The notes: generated from the sequence alone by a model not told the origin. Positions 35,530-45,080 are shown, numbered from the stretch's first letter. The stretch is DNA of 64,000 bases from Duganella sp. BJB476 (GCF_003416895.1 NZ_QVIO01000008.1:124001-188000), one strand, 5' to 3'. Made by a program: numbers and translations.

Positions 35530-36255
35530 TTAGTTGTACAAGGTGCCGATGGCCAGCGGCGGGGTCAGGGTCAGGATCTTGCCCTGCTGCGGCCAGTCGG
35601 CGTAGCGGTACAGCGCCACCTTGTAGATGCCCATCGAGTTGCCTTCGAACGGATGGGCGTCGACCAGCGGCAGGGCGCCGCCGGGGCCGTCGGTCTGGAT
35701 GCGCACCTCCGGCGCGGCGCCGGCCGGATAGACGAATTTGATGCCCAGGCATTGCTTGCCGCTGAGGCGCATGCGGTAGCCCGATTCGCGCTGTGCGCCG
35801 ATCAGCTGCTCGCAGGCGGCGCGCAGCTCGGCCAGGTCGTAGACGCCGTCGGCGTGCTCGCGGATCGAGTAGCGGCCGCTGAAGTAGTAGCTGCCTTTCT
35901 GCCGGTTCAGGCGCAGCACGGCGTCGTCCTGGTAGGCTTGCTTGAGCATGGGCAGCTCGGCGCGGCCGATGGCGTCGACCGCGATGGTGGTGTCGGTTTT
36001 TTCGCCCACCAGGTGCAGGCTCAGGCCGTCGAGCGGGGTGGCCGGGTCGAGCGGGCGGATCTGCATGTGGGCCTGGATCAGCGGCCGGCTGCGGGTGTAG
36101 TAGGCGAAGAAGGCGGCCGCCTTGTAGGCGTGGCGGTAGCTGTTCCATTCCGAATCGCGCTCGGCGCTGATGACCACTTTCGGATCGTCGCCGGCGCCTC
36201 CGGCGATGGCGGCCAGCGGCAGCAGGGCGGCAATCCATAACGGCAGTGTTTTCAT
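35530..36255 (-). CDS. Exported protein of unknown function
   Basis: The 241-residue product has a Sec signal peptide (MKTLPLWIAALLPLAAIAGG). The mature part is soluble and beta-rich, with LSLHLVGEKTDTTIAVD and GYRMRLSGKQCLGIKFVYP, and contains two cysteines that could form a disulfide. I do not recognise the family; a DUF2987-like periplasmic protein is a possibility I cannot confirm. It stands alone and converges on the hydrolase gene. Confidence 0.6.
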   Translation of the reverse strand: MKTLPLWIAALLPLAAIAGGAGDDPKVVISAERDSEWNSYRHAYKAAAFFAYYTRSRPLIQAHMQIRPLDPATPLDGLSLHLVGEKTDTTIAVDAIGRAELPMLKQAYQDDAVLRLNRQKGSYYFSGRYSIREHADGVYDLAELRAACEQLIGAQRESGYRMRLSGKQCLGIKFVYPAGAAPEVRIQTDGPGGALPLVDAHPFEGNSMGIYKVALYRYADWPQQGKILTLTPPLAIGTLYN

Positions 36256-36424
36256 CGGCGGGCGCGGACGCGAGTTCAGGGATTGCAGATTCTAGGTCAA
36301 AGCGCGGCCGTGCGCTCATCCGCGAAGGCCTGCGCGTGGGGGAAATGCCACATGACTTCCAGCACTGTTGTTGCCCGGTGGCCTCGCGTATCATGGCCCG
36401 ACTCATGCTCCAGCCAGGAACCCC

Positions 36425-37684
36425 ATGTTGCATCGCTTCAAGAACAATCTCATCGGCATCATCGGCCTGCTGGGCTGCCTGGTCGGCGGCGCGCTCGACA
36501 CCACCCATTTCCGCCTCAGCGGCATCAAGCTCGATGCGCCGCTGGGCCAGCTTGCGCTGTGGTGCGCCAGCTGGTTCACGCCGGCGCCGTCGGCGATCCG
36601 CGCCGGCACCGACCGCGACGAACTGACCGTGCTGCTGTTCCTGATCGCCTACGTGGCGCTGATGGTGCTGTTCGGATTGCTGTTCTGGCTGCGCACCAGC
36701 GGCAGCGCAGCCGCCGCGCGGCGGCCGGCCTGGCAGGGCCGGGCGATGCTGGCGGCGCAAATGGCGATCGCGCTCAGTTATCCGCATTCATTGCTGTACC
36801 TCGTGGCCGCCGAGCTGGGCCTGGTGCTGGCGCTGCGCAGCGGCCTGCGCTGGCTGGCGCTGCAAGCGCTGCTGCTGGTGCTGCTGGTGCTGGCGCCGTT
36901 GCCCGGCAGCGAATACACCAGCAGCGACGGCTGGGTGCGCGAAGTGCTGCTGGACCTGGGCACGATGACGCTGTGGCAGTGCATCGCCTTCGGCATTGGC
37001 CACATGGCGGCGATTGAACGGCGCGGCCGCATCGAACTGGCGGCCGCCAACGGCGAGCTGCGCGCCACCCAGCTGCTGCTGGCCGACACGGTGCGCTCGG
37101 CCGAGCGGCTGCGCATCGCGCGCGACCTGCACGACATCGTCGGCCACCACCTGACCGCGCTCAACCTGCACCTGGACTTGTCGCTGCGCCAGTCGGGCGC
37201 GGCCGCGCCGCCGGCGCTGGCCACCGCGCGCGAGCTGGCGCAGGGCTTGCTGGCGGAGGTCAGGGTGGTGGTCGGCAGCGAGCGCGGCACGCAGCGCATC
37301 GATTTGCGCGAGGCGCTGGCGGCCCTGTGCGCCGGGATTCCGCAGCCGCGCATCGCGCTGCGCTTCGCGCCGGAGCTGGAGATCGCCTCGCCGGCCGTGG
37401 CCCACACGCTGTTCTGCTGCGTGCAGGAGGCGATCAGCAACGCCGTGCGGCACGCCGCCGCCGGCCAGCTGGACATCGAACTGGCGCGCGCGGACGACGG
37501 CGTGTCGGTGCTGCTGCGCATCGAGGACGACGGCGCCGGCAGCCGCGCGACCGAAGAGGGCAACGGCTTGCGCGGCATGCGCGAGCGGCTGGCGCTGCTG
37601 GGCGGCGAGCTCAAGGCCGGCAACCGGCCGCGGCGCGGCTTCGGCATGGAAATCGTGCTGCCGGCCGGCGCGGGGGCGGCATGA
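36425..37684 (+). CDS. NarL-type sensor histidine kinase (HisKA_3)
   Basis: The 419-residue kinase has an N-terminal membrane domain of about six hydrophobic segments and a HisKA_3 phospho-acceptor (RDLHDIVGHHLTAL, His236). An ATPase domain follows with EAISNAVRHAAA and GNGLRGMRERLALLGG. This is the DesK/LiaS-like class that partners with NarL-type regulators. The start is the ATG giving MLHRFKNNL. Its stop overlaps the ATG of the response regulator. The membrane sensor domain gives no clue to the stimulus. Confidence 0.88.
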   Translation: MLHRFKNNLIGIIGLLGCLVGGALDTTHFRLSGIKLDAPLGQLALWCASWFTPAPSAIRAGTDRDELTVLLFLIAYVALMVLFGLLFWLRTSGSAAAARRPAWQGRAMLAAQMAIALSYPHSLLYLVAAELGLVLALRSGLRWLALQALLLVLLVLAPLPGSEYTSSDGWVREVLLDLGTMTLWQCIAFGIGHMAAIERRGRIELAAANGELRATQLLLADTVRSAERLRIARDLHDIVGHHLTALNLHLDLSLRQSGAAAPPALATARELAQGLLAEVRVVVGSERGTQRIDLREALAALCAGIPQPRIALRFAPELEIASPAVAHTLFCCVQEAISNAVRHAAAGQLDIELARADDGVSVLLRIEDDGAGSRATEEGNGLRGMRERLALLGGELKAGNRPRRGFGMEIVLPAGAGAA

Positions 37685-38325
37685 CGGCGATCATCCGCGT
37701 GATGCTGGTGGACGACCAGACGCTGGTGCGCAGCGGCATCTGCGGCCTGCTGGCGCTGACGCCCGACATCCGCGTGGTGGCCGAGGCGGCCGACGGCGCC
37801 GGCGCGCTGGCGCTGGCCATGGCGGCCAAGCCGGACGTGCTGCTGCTCGACATCCGCATGCCGCAGCTGTCGGGCATCGCGCTGTTGCAGCAGTCGGCCG
37901 CGTTGCTGCCGCCGACCATCCTGCTGACCACCTTCGACGACGATGAGGCGCTGCTGGATGGCATGCGCGCCGGCGCCCGGGGCTTCCTGCTCAAGGACAT
38001 CTCGCTGGAGCGGCTGGCCGACGGCATCCGCGCGGTGGCGGCGGGCGCCACGGTGTTCCGGCCGGCGCTGACCGAACGCACCCGCAGCGCCTACGAAAGC
38101 AGTGCCGGCGTGATGCCGCCGCACGACGCCGGCGAACGCCTGACCGCGCGCGAAACCGAAGTGCTGGCGCTGATGGCGGCCGGCTTCAACAACGGCGAGA
38201 TCGCCAGCGCGCTGGGGCCGAGCGAGGGCACGATCAAGAATCATGTGTCGAGCATCCTGGCCAAGCTGGGCGTGCGCGACCGGGTGCGCGCGGTGTTGCG
38301 CGGACTGGAACTGGGACATATCTGA
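37681..38325 (+). CDS. NarL/FixJ-family response regulator
   Basis: The 214-residue protein has a receiver domain (VMLVDDQTLVRSG, phospho-acceptor Asp57 in LLLDIRMPQLSG, Lys in GFLLKD) and a LuxR-type helix-turn-helix (LTARETEVLALMAAGFNNGEI is its core). It overlaps the kinase by four bases and the MipA-like gene by a single base (TGATG), forming a three-gene translationally coupled unit. Its target is therefore probably the outer-membrane gene downstream. Confidence 0.9.
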   Translation: MTAIIRVMLVDDQTLVRSGICGLLALTPDIRVVAEAADGAGALALAMAAKPDVLLLDIRMPQLSGIALLQQSAALLPPTILLTTFDDDEALLDGMRAGARGFLLKDISLERLADGIRAVAAGATVFRPALTERTRSAYESSAGVMPPHDAGERLTARETEVLALMAAGFNNGEIASALGPSEGTIKNHVSSILAKLGVRDRVRAVLRGLELGHI

Positions 38326-39089
38326 TGGCGAGAAATTTTTTTCTGGCGCTGCTGGTGTGCGGCGCGGCGCAGGCGGGCCCGACCCGCATGATGATGCCGG
38401 AGGATACGCAGGACATCTATTTCGGCCTGGCGCTGAACGACCTGGTGCATGACAAGAGCGGCGACCGTACCACCACCGCCTTGCCGACGCTGTGGGTGCA
38501 GTGGAGCAGCGGCGCCTTCCTCGACCTGAACAGCGAGGACGGCCTGGGACTGGGCTGGCACCTGTCGGACGATCCGGCCTTTGAATACGGCCCGCAGCTG
38601 CGCTTCAGTTCCAGGGAGCAGCGCAGCGACACGCCGGGCCAGCGCGGCGGCCTGGCCACCGAGGCCGGCCTGTTCCTCACCTATCGCGTGGAGCACAACA
38701 TCAGCGCCGGCGCGAACGCCATGGCCAGCAGCGGTAGCAGCGGCCTGGGCCTGAGGGCGCATCTGTGGACCGAAGCGTCCACGCCGGTGGCGGCGCACCA
38801 TACGCTGTCGCTGGGCGCTGGCGTGCTGCTGGCCAACCAGCGCTATTTGCAGGAATATTTCGGCGTGACCGCGCAGCAGGCCGCGGTCGAGGCCAACGCC
38901 TTGTATGCGCCGCGCCAGGGTGTGTTGAGCATGTATCTGCAACCGTCCTGGACGTGGCAGCTTGGGAACAAGTACACGCTGGACACCTGGCTGCGCGTGA
39001 GCCGGCTGGGCGGGCAGGCCGCGGCCAGTCCGCTGGTGGGGCAGCGCAACCGGGCCATCGTCAGCACTGCGTTGACTTACCATTACTGA
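38325..39089 (+). CDS. MipA/OmpV-like outer-membrane protein
   Basis: The 254-residue product has a signal peptide (MARNFFLALLVCGAAQAG) and the alternating hydrophobic beta pattern of an outer-membrane barrel. It ends in an aromatic residue (ALTYHY). Features such as LGLGWHLSDDPAFEYGPQL match MipA/OmpV family proteins, which are scaffolds for murein hydrolases or small-molecule porins. The ATG overlaps the regulator stop, which points to control by the same two-component system. Confidence 0.75.
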   Translation: MARNFFLALLVCGAAQAGPTRMMMPEDTQDIYFGLALNDLVHDKSGDRTTTALPTLWVQWSSGAFLDLNSEDGLGLGWHLSDDPAFEYGPQLRFSSREQRSDTPGQRGGLATEAGLFLTYRVEHNISAGANAMASSGSSGLGLRAHLWTEASTPVAAHHTLSLGAGVLLANQRYLQEYFGVTAQQAAVEANALYAPRQGVLSMYLQPSWTWQLGNKYTLDTWLRVSRLGGQAAASPLVGQRNRAIVSTALTYHY

Positions 39090-39178
39090 CACCGCGTTGT
39101 TGCGGGCGTGCGGCAACGAACAGTAGGGACCGCGCCGATCGGCTATGTTGGACTCACGTTTATTTTTAGAGTCCCATC

Positions 39179-41272
39179 ATGGCAATCCGATTCCGATTCT
39201 TGCTGGCGCTGGGTGGCGCCGCCTGCTTGTGCAGCGCCGCCGCGCTGGCCGACCCGCCGGCGCGCGTGGCGCGCCTGGCCTATGTGAACGGCGCAGTGAG
39301 TTACGCCGCCGCCGGCGTGGATGACTGGCAGACGGCAGGCATCAATCGTCCGCTGGTGGCGGGCGACCGACTGTGGACCACGGCCGGCGCGCGCGATGAG
39401 CTGCGGGCCGGCCCGGCCGCCGTGCGCATGGATAGCGAGACGCTGGTCACGCTGCTCAACGCCAACGACACTACGACCCAGCTGCAACTGTCGCAAGGAC
39501 GCCTGAATTTGCGCGTGCGCCAGCTGCGTCCCGATGAAGTGCTGGAGGTCGACACGCCCAACCTGGCGTTCAGCATCCGCAAGCCGGGCCACTACCGTAT
39601 CCAGGTGGACGCCTCCGGCAACGCCACCCAGGTCGCCGTGATCGACGGCCAGGGCGAGGCCTACGGCGACAACACTTCCTACCTGGTCGATCCCGGACAA
39701 GCCTATCGCTTCACCGGTACCGGCTTGCAGGATTTCAGCGTCGGCCAGTTGCCGCCGGCCGATGATTTCGACCAGTGGTCGGCGCAGCGCGATCGCCGCC
39801 TGGAGCATCCGGCTGCGGCGCGCTATGTGTCGAGCGATGTGGTGGGTTACGAGGACCTGGACGACAACGGCAACTGGCGCGACGTGCCGGGCTACGGCAA
39901 TGTGTGGATGCCGGCCCGTGTGGCGCCGGACTGGGCGCCGTATCGCGATGGCCACTGGTCCTGGGTCGAACCCTGGGGCTGGACCTGGGTTGACGATGCG
40001 CCTTGGGGCTTCGCGGTGACGCACTACGGCCGCTGGGCGCAAACGCCGGTCGGCTGGGGTTGGGTACCGGGGCCGGTGGTGCAGCGGCCGGTATATGCGC
40101 CGGCGCTGGTGGTGTTCGTGGGCGCGGCGACCTTGCTGCTGGGCGACCGGCCGGACCATCATGGCGTGGCCTGGTTCCCGTTGGGGCCGCGCGAGGTGTA
40201 CCGGCCGTCGTACCGGGCCAGCCCGACTTATGTCACCAACATCAATACCAGCAATACGGTGGTCAACAAGACGCAGATCACCAACGTCTACAACAACGTC
40301 AACATCACCAATGTGCGCTATGTGAACCGGCAGGCCGTGACGGCGATGCCGGCCACGGCGTTCGCCCAGGCGCAGCCGGTGCGCCAGAATGCGGTGCGGG
40401 TGTCGCCGCAGGCCTTGGCCGCCGCGCCGCTGGCGGTTGCGGCGGCGGTGCGGCCCATGCCTGCGCCGCCGCATGGCGGAGCTGGGGGCGCGCGTCCGGC
40501 TCCGGCCGTTCTGGCGCGGCCGGTGGTGGCGAAGACTGCACCGGCCGTGGTTGCACCGCCGCCGGTGGCGCACGCTGGAACGCCTGCGCCGGGCGCCGCC
40601 CAGGCGGCCGCCAATATCCGCATGGCGCGGGCGGAACGGCCGAAGACGGCCGTGCCCGCGGCGCCCGCGGTACCCGCCACGCCGCCGCAACTGGCACAGA
40701 AGGGCGGGGCACATGGCGCGCAGCCTCCCGCACCGGTCACGCCGGCCTTGCCGCTGACGGCGCAACATCCGAAGCAGGCGGAGATACCGCCGCAGGCAGC
40801 TTTGCATCCGCAGCCGGCGCCGCGTCCGCAGCCGGCGGAATCGCACCCGCAGCCTGAATCGCATCCGGCGCCGCGTCCGCTGCCGGAAGCGCATCCGCAG
40901 ACGGCGCTGCACACGCAGCCGGAATCGCGTCCGCCGCCTGTGCCGCTCCCGCAGCCGGAATCGCATCCGCAGCCCGTGCCGGTGCCGTACCAGCAAGTGG
41001 CGGCGCATCCTCCGCCGGCGCCGCATCCACAAGCTGAAGCCCATCCACAGCCGGCGCCGCATCCACCAGCGGAAGCGCGTCCGCCAGTGGCGCAGCATCC
41101 GCCACCGGCGCCACATCCTCCTGCTGCGCCCAAAGCGCCGCCGCAAGAACAGGCGCACGTGTCACCGCATCCTCCGGCTGCCCAACCCGAGGCTCATCCC
41201 CACCCCGAGGCGCCGCCGCATCGCGTGGCCGAGCGAAACAAGGATACGAAGCATGAGCCCCAGCACGAATAG
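39179..41272 (+). CDS. FecR-domain/DUF6600 secreted protein with His/Pro-rich tail
   Basis: The 697-residue protein has a signal peptide (RFLLALGGAACLCSAAALA), a FecR-like domain (residues about 30-190: VARLAYVNGAVSYA, LVAGDRLWTTAGARDELRAG) and a Tyr/Trp-rich DUF6600 region (WMPARVAPDWAPYRDGHW, WGWVPGPV). The last 300 residues are an Ala/Pro stretch followed by about 150 residues of His-Pro repeats. FecR domains usually sense periplasmic signals for sigma factors; here there is no membrane anchor, so a structural or extracytoplasmic binding role is as likely. The tail could bind metal. It ends 24 bases from a convergent gene. Confidence 0.78.
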   Translation: MAIRFRFLLALGGAACLCSAAALADPPARVARLAYVNGAVSYAAAGVDDWQTAGINRPLVAGDRLWTTAGARDELRAGPAAVRMDSETLVTLLNANDTTTQLQLSQGRLNLRVRQLRPDEVLEVDTPNLAFSIRKPGHYRIQVDASGNATQVAVIDGQGEAYGDNTSYLVDPGQAYRFTGTGLQDFSVGQLPPADDFDQWSAQRDRRLEHPAAARYVSSDVVGYEDLDDNGNWRDVPGYGNVWMPARVAPDWAPYRDGHWSWVEPWGWTWVDDAPWGFAVTHYGRWAQTPVGWGWVPGPVVQRPVYAPALVVFVGAATLLLGDRPDHHGVAWFPLGPREVYRPSYRASPTYVTNINTSNTVVNKTQITNVYNNVNITNVRYVNRQAVTAMPATAFAQAQPVRQNAVRVSPQALAAAPLAVAAAVRPMPAPPHGGAGGARPAPAVLARPVVAKTAPAVVAPPPVAHAGTPAPGAAQAAANIRMARAERPKTAVPAAPAVPATPPQLAQKGGAHGAQPPAPVTPALPLTAQHPKQAEIPPQAALHPQPAPRPQPAESHPQPESHPAPRPLPEAHPQTALHTQPESRPPPVPLPQPESHPQPVPVPYQQVAAHPPPAPHPQAEAHPQPAPHPPAEARPPVAQHPPPAPHPPAAPKAPPQEQAHVSPHPPAAQPEAHPHPEAPPHRVAERNKDTKHEPQHE

Positions 41273-41296
41273 CCTGCCGCCGCGCGGCGGGGATGG

Positions 41297-42067
41297 CTAC
41301 GAAACGCCGTAGCGGCTGCGGATTTCCGCCAGCACGCCTTGCTTCTCCAGCCGCTGGATGGCGGCGTTGAGCAGGTCGAGATCGGCCTGGGTAGTGCTGT
41401 TTTTGTTGAGCATCAGATGCACCGGCGCCCGCAGCACGGTGAACGGCAGCTGCGCGATGGAGATGCCCTGTTCTTTGGCTTCGTGCCGCAGGGCGGCGGT
41501 GTCGCCGAGGATCAGGTCGGCGCGTCCGGCGTCCAGCATGCGCAGGCCTTGCGCGAAGTTGAGGAAGGTGCTCAGCTGACCGGCCTGCTGCAACTGCGGC
41601 TGCACGCGCGCATAGGCCGCGCCGTACCAGCCCACCTTGGGCGCCAGTAGCGCCACTTTTTTTCCGGCCAGCGCGTCGACGCTGCGCATGTTCTGGTAGC
41701 GCGGCAGGTTGGCGGCGCGGGTGAAGATGCTCACCGATTCAAAACGGTAGGCCAGGCTGAAGCGCGCATACTTGCGCCGCTCGGCGGTGTCGGAGGCGGC
41801 CAGCAGCAGGTCCAGCCCGCCCAGCTCGAACTGGCGCTGGCGGCGCGCGGTCGGCAGTTCGGGCAGCAGTTGCAGCGCGCAGCCGGCCTCTTTGAAGATG
41901 GCCTGCGCCAGTTCCAGGTCCAGCCCGGATGGCGGGCCGTCGGGCTTGGAATACACATAGGGCGGCCATTGCTCCAGCGCCATTTTCATCTGGCATGGCG
42001 CAGCCAGCGCCGGCAACGCGGACGCGTAAATGAACGCCATGACGTAACCGACGCAACCCGCTTGCAT
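41297..42067 (-). CDS. Periplasmic substrate-binding-domain protein
   Basis: The ATG at the family-like MQAGCVGYV gives 256 residues with a short signal ending near ALPALAAP. The type 2 periplasmic-binding fold shows ALEQWPPYVYSKPDG, GLDLELAQAIF, LDLLLAASDTAERRKYARFS and ADLILGDTAAL. No transporter partner is adjacent, as for the other solitary SBP at 14.2 kb. It could sense polar amino acids. It is divergent from the hybrid kinase gene. Confidence 0.8.
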   Translation of the reverse strand: MQAGCVGYVMAFIYASALPALAAPCQMKMALEQWPPYVYSKPDGPPSGLDLELAQAIFKEAGCALQLLPELPTARRQRQFELGGLDLLLAASDTAERRKYARFSLAYRFESVSIFTRAANLPRYQNMRSVDALAGKKVALLAPKVGWYGAAYARVQPQLQQAGQLSTFLNFAQGLRMLDAGRADLILGDTAALRHEAKEQGISIAQLPFTVLRAPVHLMLNKNSTTQADLDLLNAAIQRLEKQGVLAEIRSRYGVS

Positions 42068-42225
42068 GGCGCAACCCTTTCTTCTCCGATGGCTACAATT
42101 TGCCAGATGTGGCGGGAATGTCAAGGACATCGCCGTGCCGGCAAGCAATTCCGGCAACGTTGCGCTATTGTGCGCCCCCGTATGGCACAGTTGCTACACT
42201 CTGGTTTTCTGCCTCTGGAAACCCT

Positions 42226-44241
42226 ATGCCGGCGCAATCGTCCTCCGCCCTGTCCACCGTCATGTGCGAACCCGTCTGGCGCTTTATCGGCGCCGGAACG
42301 CCCATGCGCGACATGGTGCGGCGCCACGCGTGGGAGCACACACCGCTGGGAGCGGTCGCGGAATGGCCGGCCTCGCTGCGCACCGCGGCCGGCCTGGTCA
42401 TGCACTCGGTGCATCCGATGTTCCTGTGGTGGGGCGAGCAACTGGTGCAGATCTACAACGACGCCTACCTGCCTTGCTTTGGCGAGGGCAAGCATCCGGC
42501 TGCGCTGGGGCAGGCCGGGCGTGATTGCTGGCCGGAAATCTGGCCCATCATCGGTCCGCAGATCGACAGCGTGCGCAACGGCGGCGAGCCGCAGTGGTAT
42601 GCCGACAACCTGGTGCCGATCTGGCGCAACGGCCGCATCGAGGATGTCTACTGGAGCTATACCTACACCCCGGTGTTCGATGAGGCCGACCAGGTGGGCG
42701 GCGTGCTGGTGGTGTGCACCGAGACCACCGCCCAGGTGCTGGCCGAACGGCGTCGCCACGCGCTGGACCTGCTGGCGCGCAGCCTGCTGAACTGCCGCGA
42801 CGAAGCGCAGGTGCAGGGCGCGCTGGCCGATTGCGTGGCCGCCAATCCGGGCGACCTGCTCGGCGCCGGCCTGCGGCGCGGCGCGGCTGCCGAAGCCACC
42901 GAGGCGGAGGCCGGCGTGGTGGTCATCCACGGCGCCGAACTGCAACTGTGCGACGACCTGACGTTGGTGTTCCAGGTGTCGCCGCGGCTGCCGCTGGACC
43001 AGCCCTACCGCCAGTTCCTGGAGCAGATCACCGCCGCCGTGTGCGCCACGCTGAGCCGGATCGAGAGCGACCGCGCGCTGGCGCTGGCGATGGCCGAAAG
43101 CGAACGCCTGAATGTCGATCTCAACCTGTCGGCGCGCATCAAGGACGAGTTCCTGGCCATGCTGGGACATGAGTTGCGCAATCCGCTGGCGCCCATCGTC
43201 ACCGCGCTCAAGCTGATGAAGCTGCGCGGCGCCGACACCGGCCACGAGCAGGCCGTGATCCAGCGCCAGGTCGACCACCTGGTGCGGCTGGTCGACGACT
43301 TGCTCGACGTCTCGCGCATCGCCAGCGGCAAGGTCGAGCTGCGCAAGGAAACCGTGCAGCTGTCGGACGTGCTCTACAAGGCGATCGACATGGCCAGCCC
43401 GCTGCTGGAGCAAAAGCGGCACCGCCTGCTGGTCGAGGTGTCGAGCGTGCGCTGGCATGGCGATCCGGCGCGGCTGGCGCAGGTGGTGTCCAACCTGCTC
43501 AACAACGCGGCGCGCTACACGCCGGCCGGCGGCCACATCACGCTGAGCACGCGGCTGCAGCAGCAGACCATCCAGATCCAGGTCAAGGACGACGGCTGCG
43601 GCATCGCGCCGGCCTTGCTGCCGCATATCTTCGACCTGTTCGTGCAGGGCAACCGCCAGCTGGACCGCGCCAAGGGCGGGCTGGGCGTCGGGCTGGCGCT
43701 GGTGCGCAACCTGGTGCAGATGCACGGCGGCGAGGTCAGCGCCGCCAGCGCCGGCGAGGGTTGCGGCAGCACGTTCACCATCACGCTGCCGGATGGGCTG
43801 GCGGAGGGCGCGCCGGAGCCTTCGCCTGCCTCGGCTTCGTCCTCGGTCTCGGCCGCGCCGCCACAGGCCGCCGCCGCCATCGGCGCCAGCGTGCTGGTGG
43901 TGGACGACAACCGCGACGCCGCCGATGCGCTGGTCGAACTGCTGGGCGTGCTGGGCTACAGCGCCGTCGCGGCCTACGATCCGGTCGAGGCCATCGCCGC
44001 CGCCGCCGGCGCCATGCCGCAGGTGGCCATCCTCGACATCGGCCTGCCCGGCATGGACGGCTACGAACTGGCCGGCCATCTGCGCCGGCTGCCCGGCGGC
44101 GCGCAGCTGAAACTGCTGGCGCTGTCCGGCTACGGCCAGGAGGGCGACAAGGCGCGCAGCAAGGAGGCCGGTTTCGCGGTCCACCTGGTCAAGCCGATCG
44201 AGATCGCCGTCCTGCAAGCCGTGTTACAGTTGGAGCAGTAG
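42226..44241 (+). CDS. Hybrid sensor histidine kinase with C-terminal receiver
   Basis: The 671-residue protein lacks a signal or clear membrane segment. It has a PAS-like N-terminal region (residues about 40-170, HPMFLWWGEQLVQIYND), a HisKA domain with His315 (AMLGHELRNPLAPI), an ATPase domain with VSNLLNNAARYTP and GLGVGLALVRN, and a receiver with Asp604 (ILDIGLPGMDGYE). It is a cytoplasmic hybrid kinase that needs an external phosphotransfer partner. The start is one of several in-frame choices; I use the ATG giving MPAQSSS, with a weak ribosome site. The next ATG (MCEPV) is also possible. Confidence 0.85.
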   Translation: MPAQSSSALSTVMCEPVWRFIGAGTPMRDMVRRHAWEHTPLGAVAEWPASLRTAAGLVMHSVHPMFLWWGEQLVQIYNDAYLPCFGEGKHPAALGQAGRDCWPEIWPIIGPQIDSVRNGGEPQWYADNLVPIWRNGRIEDVYWSYTYTPVFDEADQVGGVLVVCTETTAQVLAERRRHALDLLARSLLNCRDEAQVQGALADCVAANPGDLLGAGLRRGAAAEATEAEAGVVVIHGAELQLCDDLTLVFQVSPRLPLDQPYRQFLEQITAAVCATLSRIESDRALALAMAESERLNVDLNLSARIKDEFLAMLGHELRNPLAPIVTALKLMKLRGADTGHEQAVIQRQVDHLVRLVDDLLDVSRIASGKVELRKETVQLSDVLYKAIDMASPLLEQKRHRLLVEVSSVRWHGDPARLAQVVSNLLNNAARYTPAGGHITLSTRLQQQTIQIQVKDDGCGIAPALLPHIFDLFVQGNRQLDRAKGGLGVGLALVRNLVQMHGGEVSAASAGEGCGSTFTITLPDGLAEGAPEPSPASASSSVSAAPPQAAAAIGASVLVVDDNRDAADALVELLGVLGYSAVAAYDPVEAIAAAAGAMPQVAILDIGLPGMDGYELAGHLRRLPGGAQLKLLALSGYGQEGDKARSKEAGFAVHLVKPIEIAVLQAVLQLEQ

Positions 44242-44272
44242 CGGCCCGCCGCAATCAAAACTGTATGCTGGA

Positions 44273-44845
44273 TTGGAACTCCTGTTGATCGCTCCCCTGG
44301 AAATCGCCGCCAACGTCGTCATGACGGTCTCCATCGTCCTGGCCGGACGCAACAACGTGCATTCGTGGTGGCTGGGCGTGGTCGGCTGCGCGATGTTTGC
44401 CGCGCTGTTCTACAGCGTCAAGCTGTACGCCGACGTTGCGCTGCAACTGTTCTTCATCGTCACCTGTTTCATCGGCTGGCTGCGCTGGGTGCGCGGCGAC
44501 AGCGGCAGCGCGCTGTCGATCACCCGCGTCCGGCCGGCCGCGCTGGGCTGGATGGTCGGCGTCGGCATCGCCGCCACCGTCGCCTATGGCCTGATGCTGC
44601 AAGCCTATACCAACGCCTACGCACCCTTCATCGATTCGGCGGTGCTGATGTTCAGCATCGTGGCGCAGTTGCTGCTGATGGGGCGGCGTCTCGACACCTG
44701 GCCATTCTGGCTGCTGGTCAACACCATCTCGGTGCCGCTGTACGCCAGCCGCGGCCTGCACCTGACCGCCTTGCTGTACGCTGCGTACTGGATCAACGCG
44801 CTGGTGTCCTGGTTCTTCTGGCAGCGCAAGATGGCCGCGCTTTAG
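44273..44845 (+). CDS. pnuC: Nicotinamide riboside/thiamine transporter PnuC family
   Basis: The 190-residue membrane protein has the PnuC fold: about six hydrophobic segments, NVHSWWLGVVGCAMFAALF, KLYADVALQLFFIV and FIGWLRWVRGD. PnuC proteins are SWEET-like facilitators for nicotinamide riboside, and PnuT variants move thiamine. The start at TTG 44273 is uncertain; no in-frame ATG precedes it and a TTG 12 bases later is an alternative. A TonB receptor follows in the same direction, an arrangement used for outer-membrane uptake of the same vitamin. Confidence 0.82.
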   Translation: MELLLIAPLEIAANVVMTVSIVLAGRNNVHSWWLGVVGCAMFAALFYSVKLYADVALQLFFIVTCFIGWLRWVRGDSGSALSITRVRPAALGWMVGVGIAATVAYGLMLQAYTNAYAPFIDSAVLMFSIVAQLLLMGRRLDTWPFWLLVNTISVPLYASRGLHLTALLYAAYWINALVSWFFWQRKMAAL

Positions 44846-44890
44846 ATCGGCTTTAGATTCAATCGACATATACAAGTAGGATTTAATTCG

Positions 44891-44919
44891 TTCCCTTCAG
44901 CAACGACGGCCTTTATAGT
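44891..44919 (+). promoter_or_regulatory. Candidate promoter for the TonB receptor leader
   Basis: TATAGT at 44914-44919 (five of six consensus bases) lies 17 bases after a weak TTCCCT. It would start a long 5' leader ahead of the TonB receptor gene. Confidence 0.35.
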
Positions 44920-44999
44920 GCAGGCTCTCCAGTCTCACCGGCCTGTTGCCATGCATCGTATTAACGTCATCACCTTAGCCTCAAACCGTCACGTCCTGT

Positions 45000-45026
45000 A
45001 CATGCTCTGCATGGCGCAGTGCATGT
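45000..45026 (+). promoter_or_regulatory. Leader hairpin 1 upstream of the TonB receptor
   Basis: ACATGC-T-CTGC (45000-45010) pairs with GCAG-T-GCATGT (45016-45026): ten pairs with a T-T mismatch and a five-base loop. There is no T-run, so this is not a simple terminator. It sits in the 292-base gap between pnuC and the receptor gene. Confidence 0.4.
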
Positions 45027-45080
45027 GCCGCGTCTTGTAATCCCGCCGCACCACCCCCGTAGTCCCACGACGTCCATCGT

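Noticed and set aside
40750..41230. The repetitive GCATCCGCAG-like tract as a CRISPR or satellite array
   Set aside because: It is the in-frame coding sequence of the His/Pro-rich tail with irregular unit length and no spacers.
41277..41290. Self-complementary CCGCCGCGCGGCGG between two convergent genes as a terminator
   Set aside because: No loop-length stem or T-run is evident; in such G+C-rich sequence a short palindrome is likely by chance.
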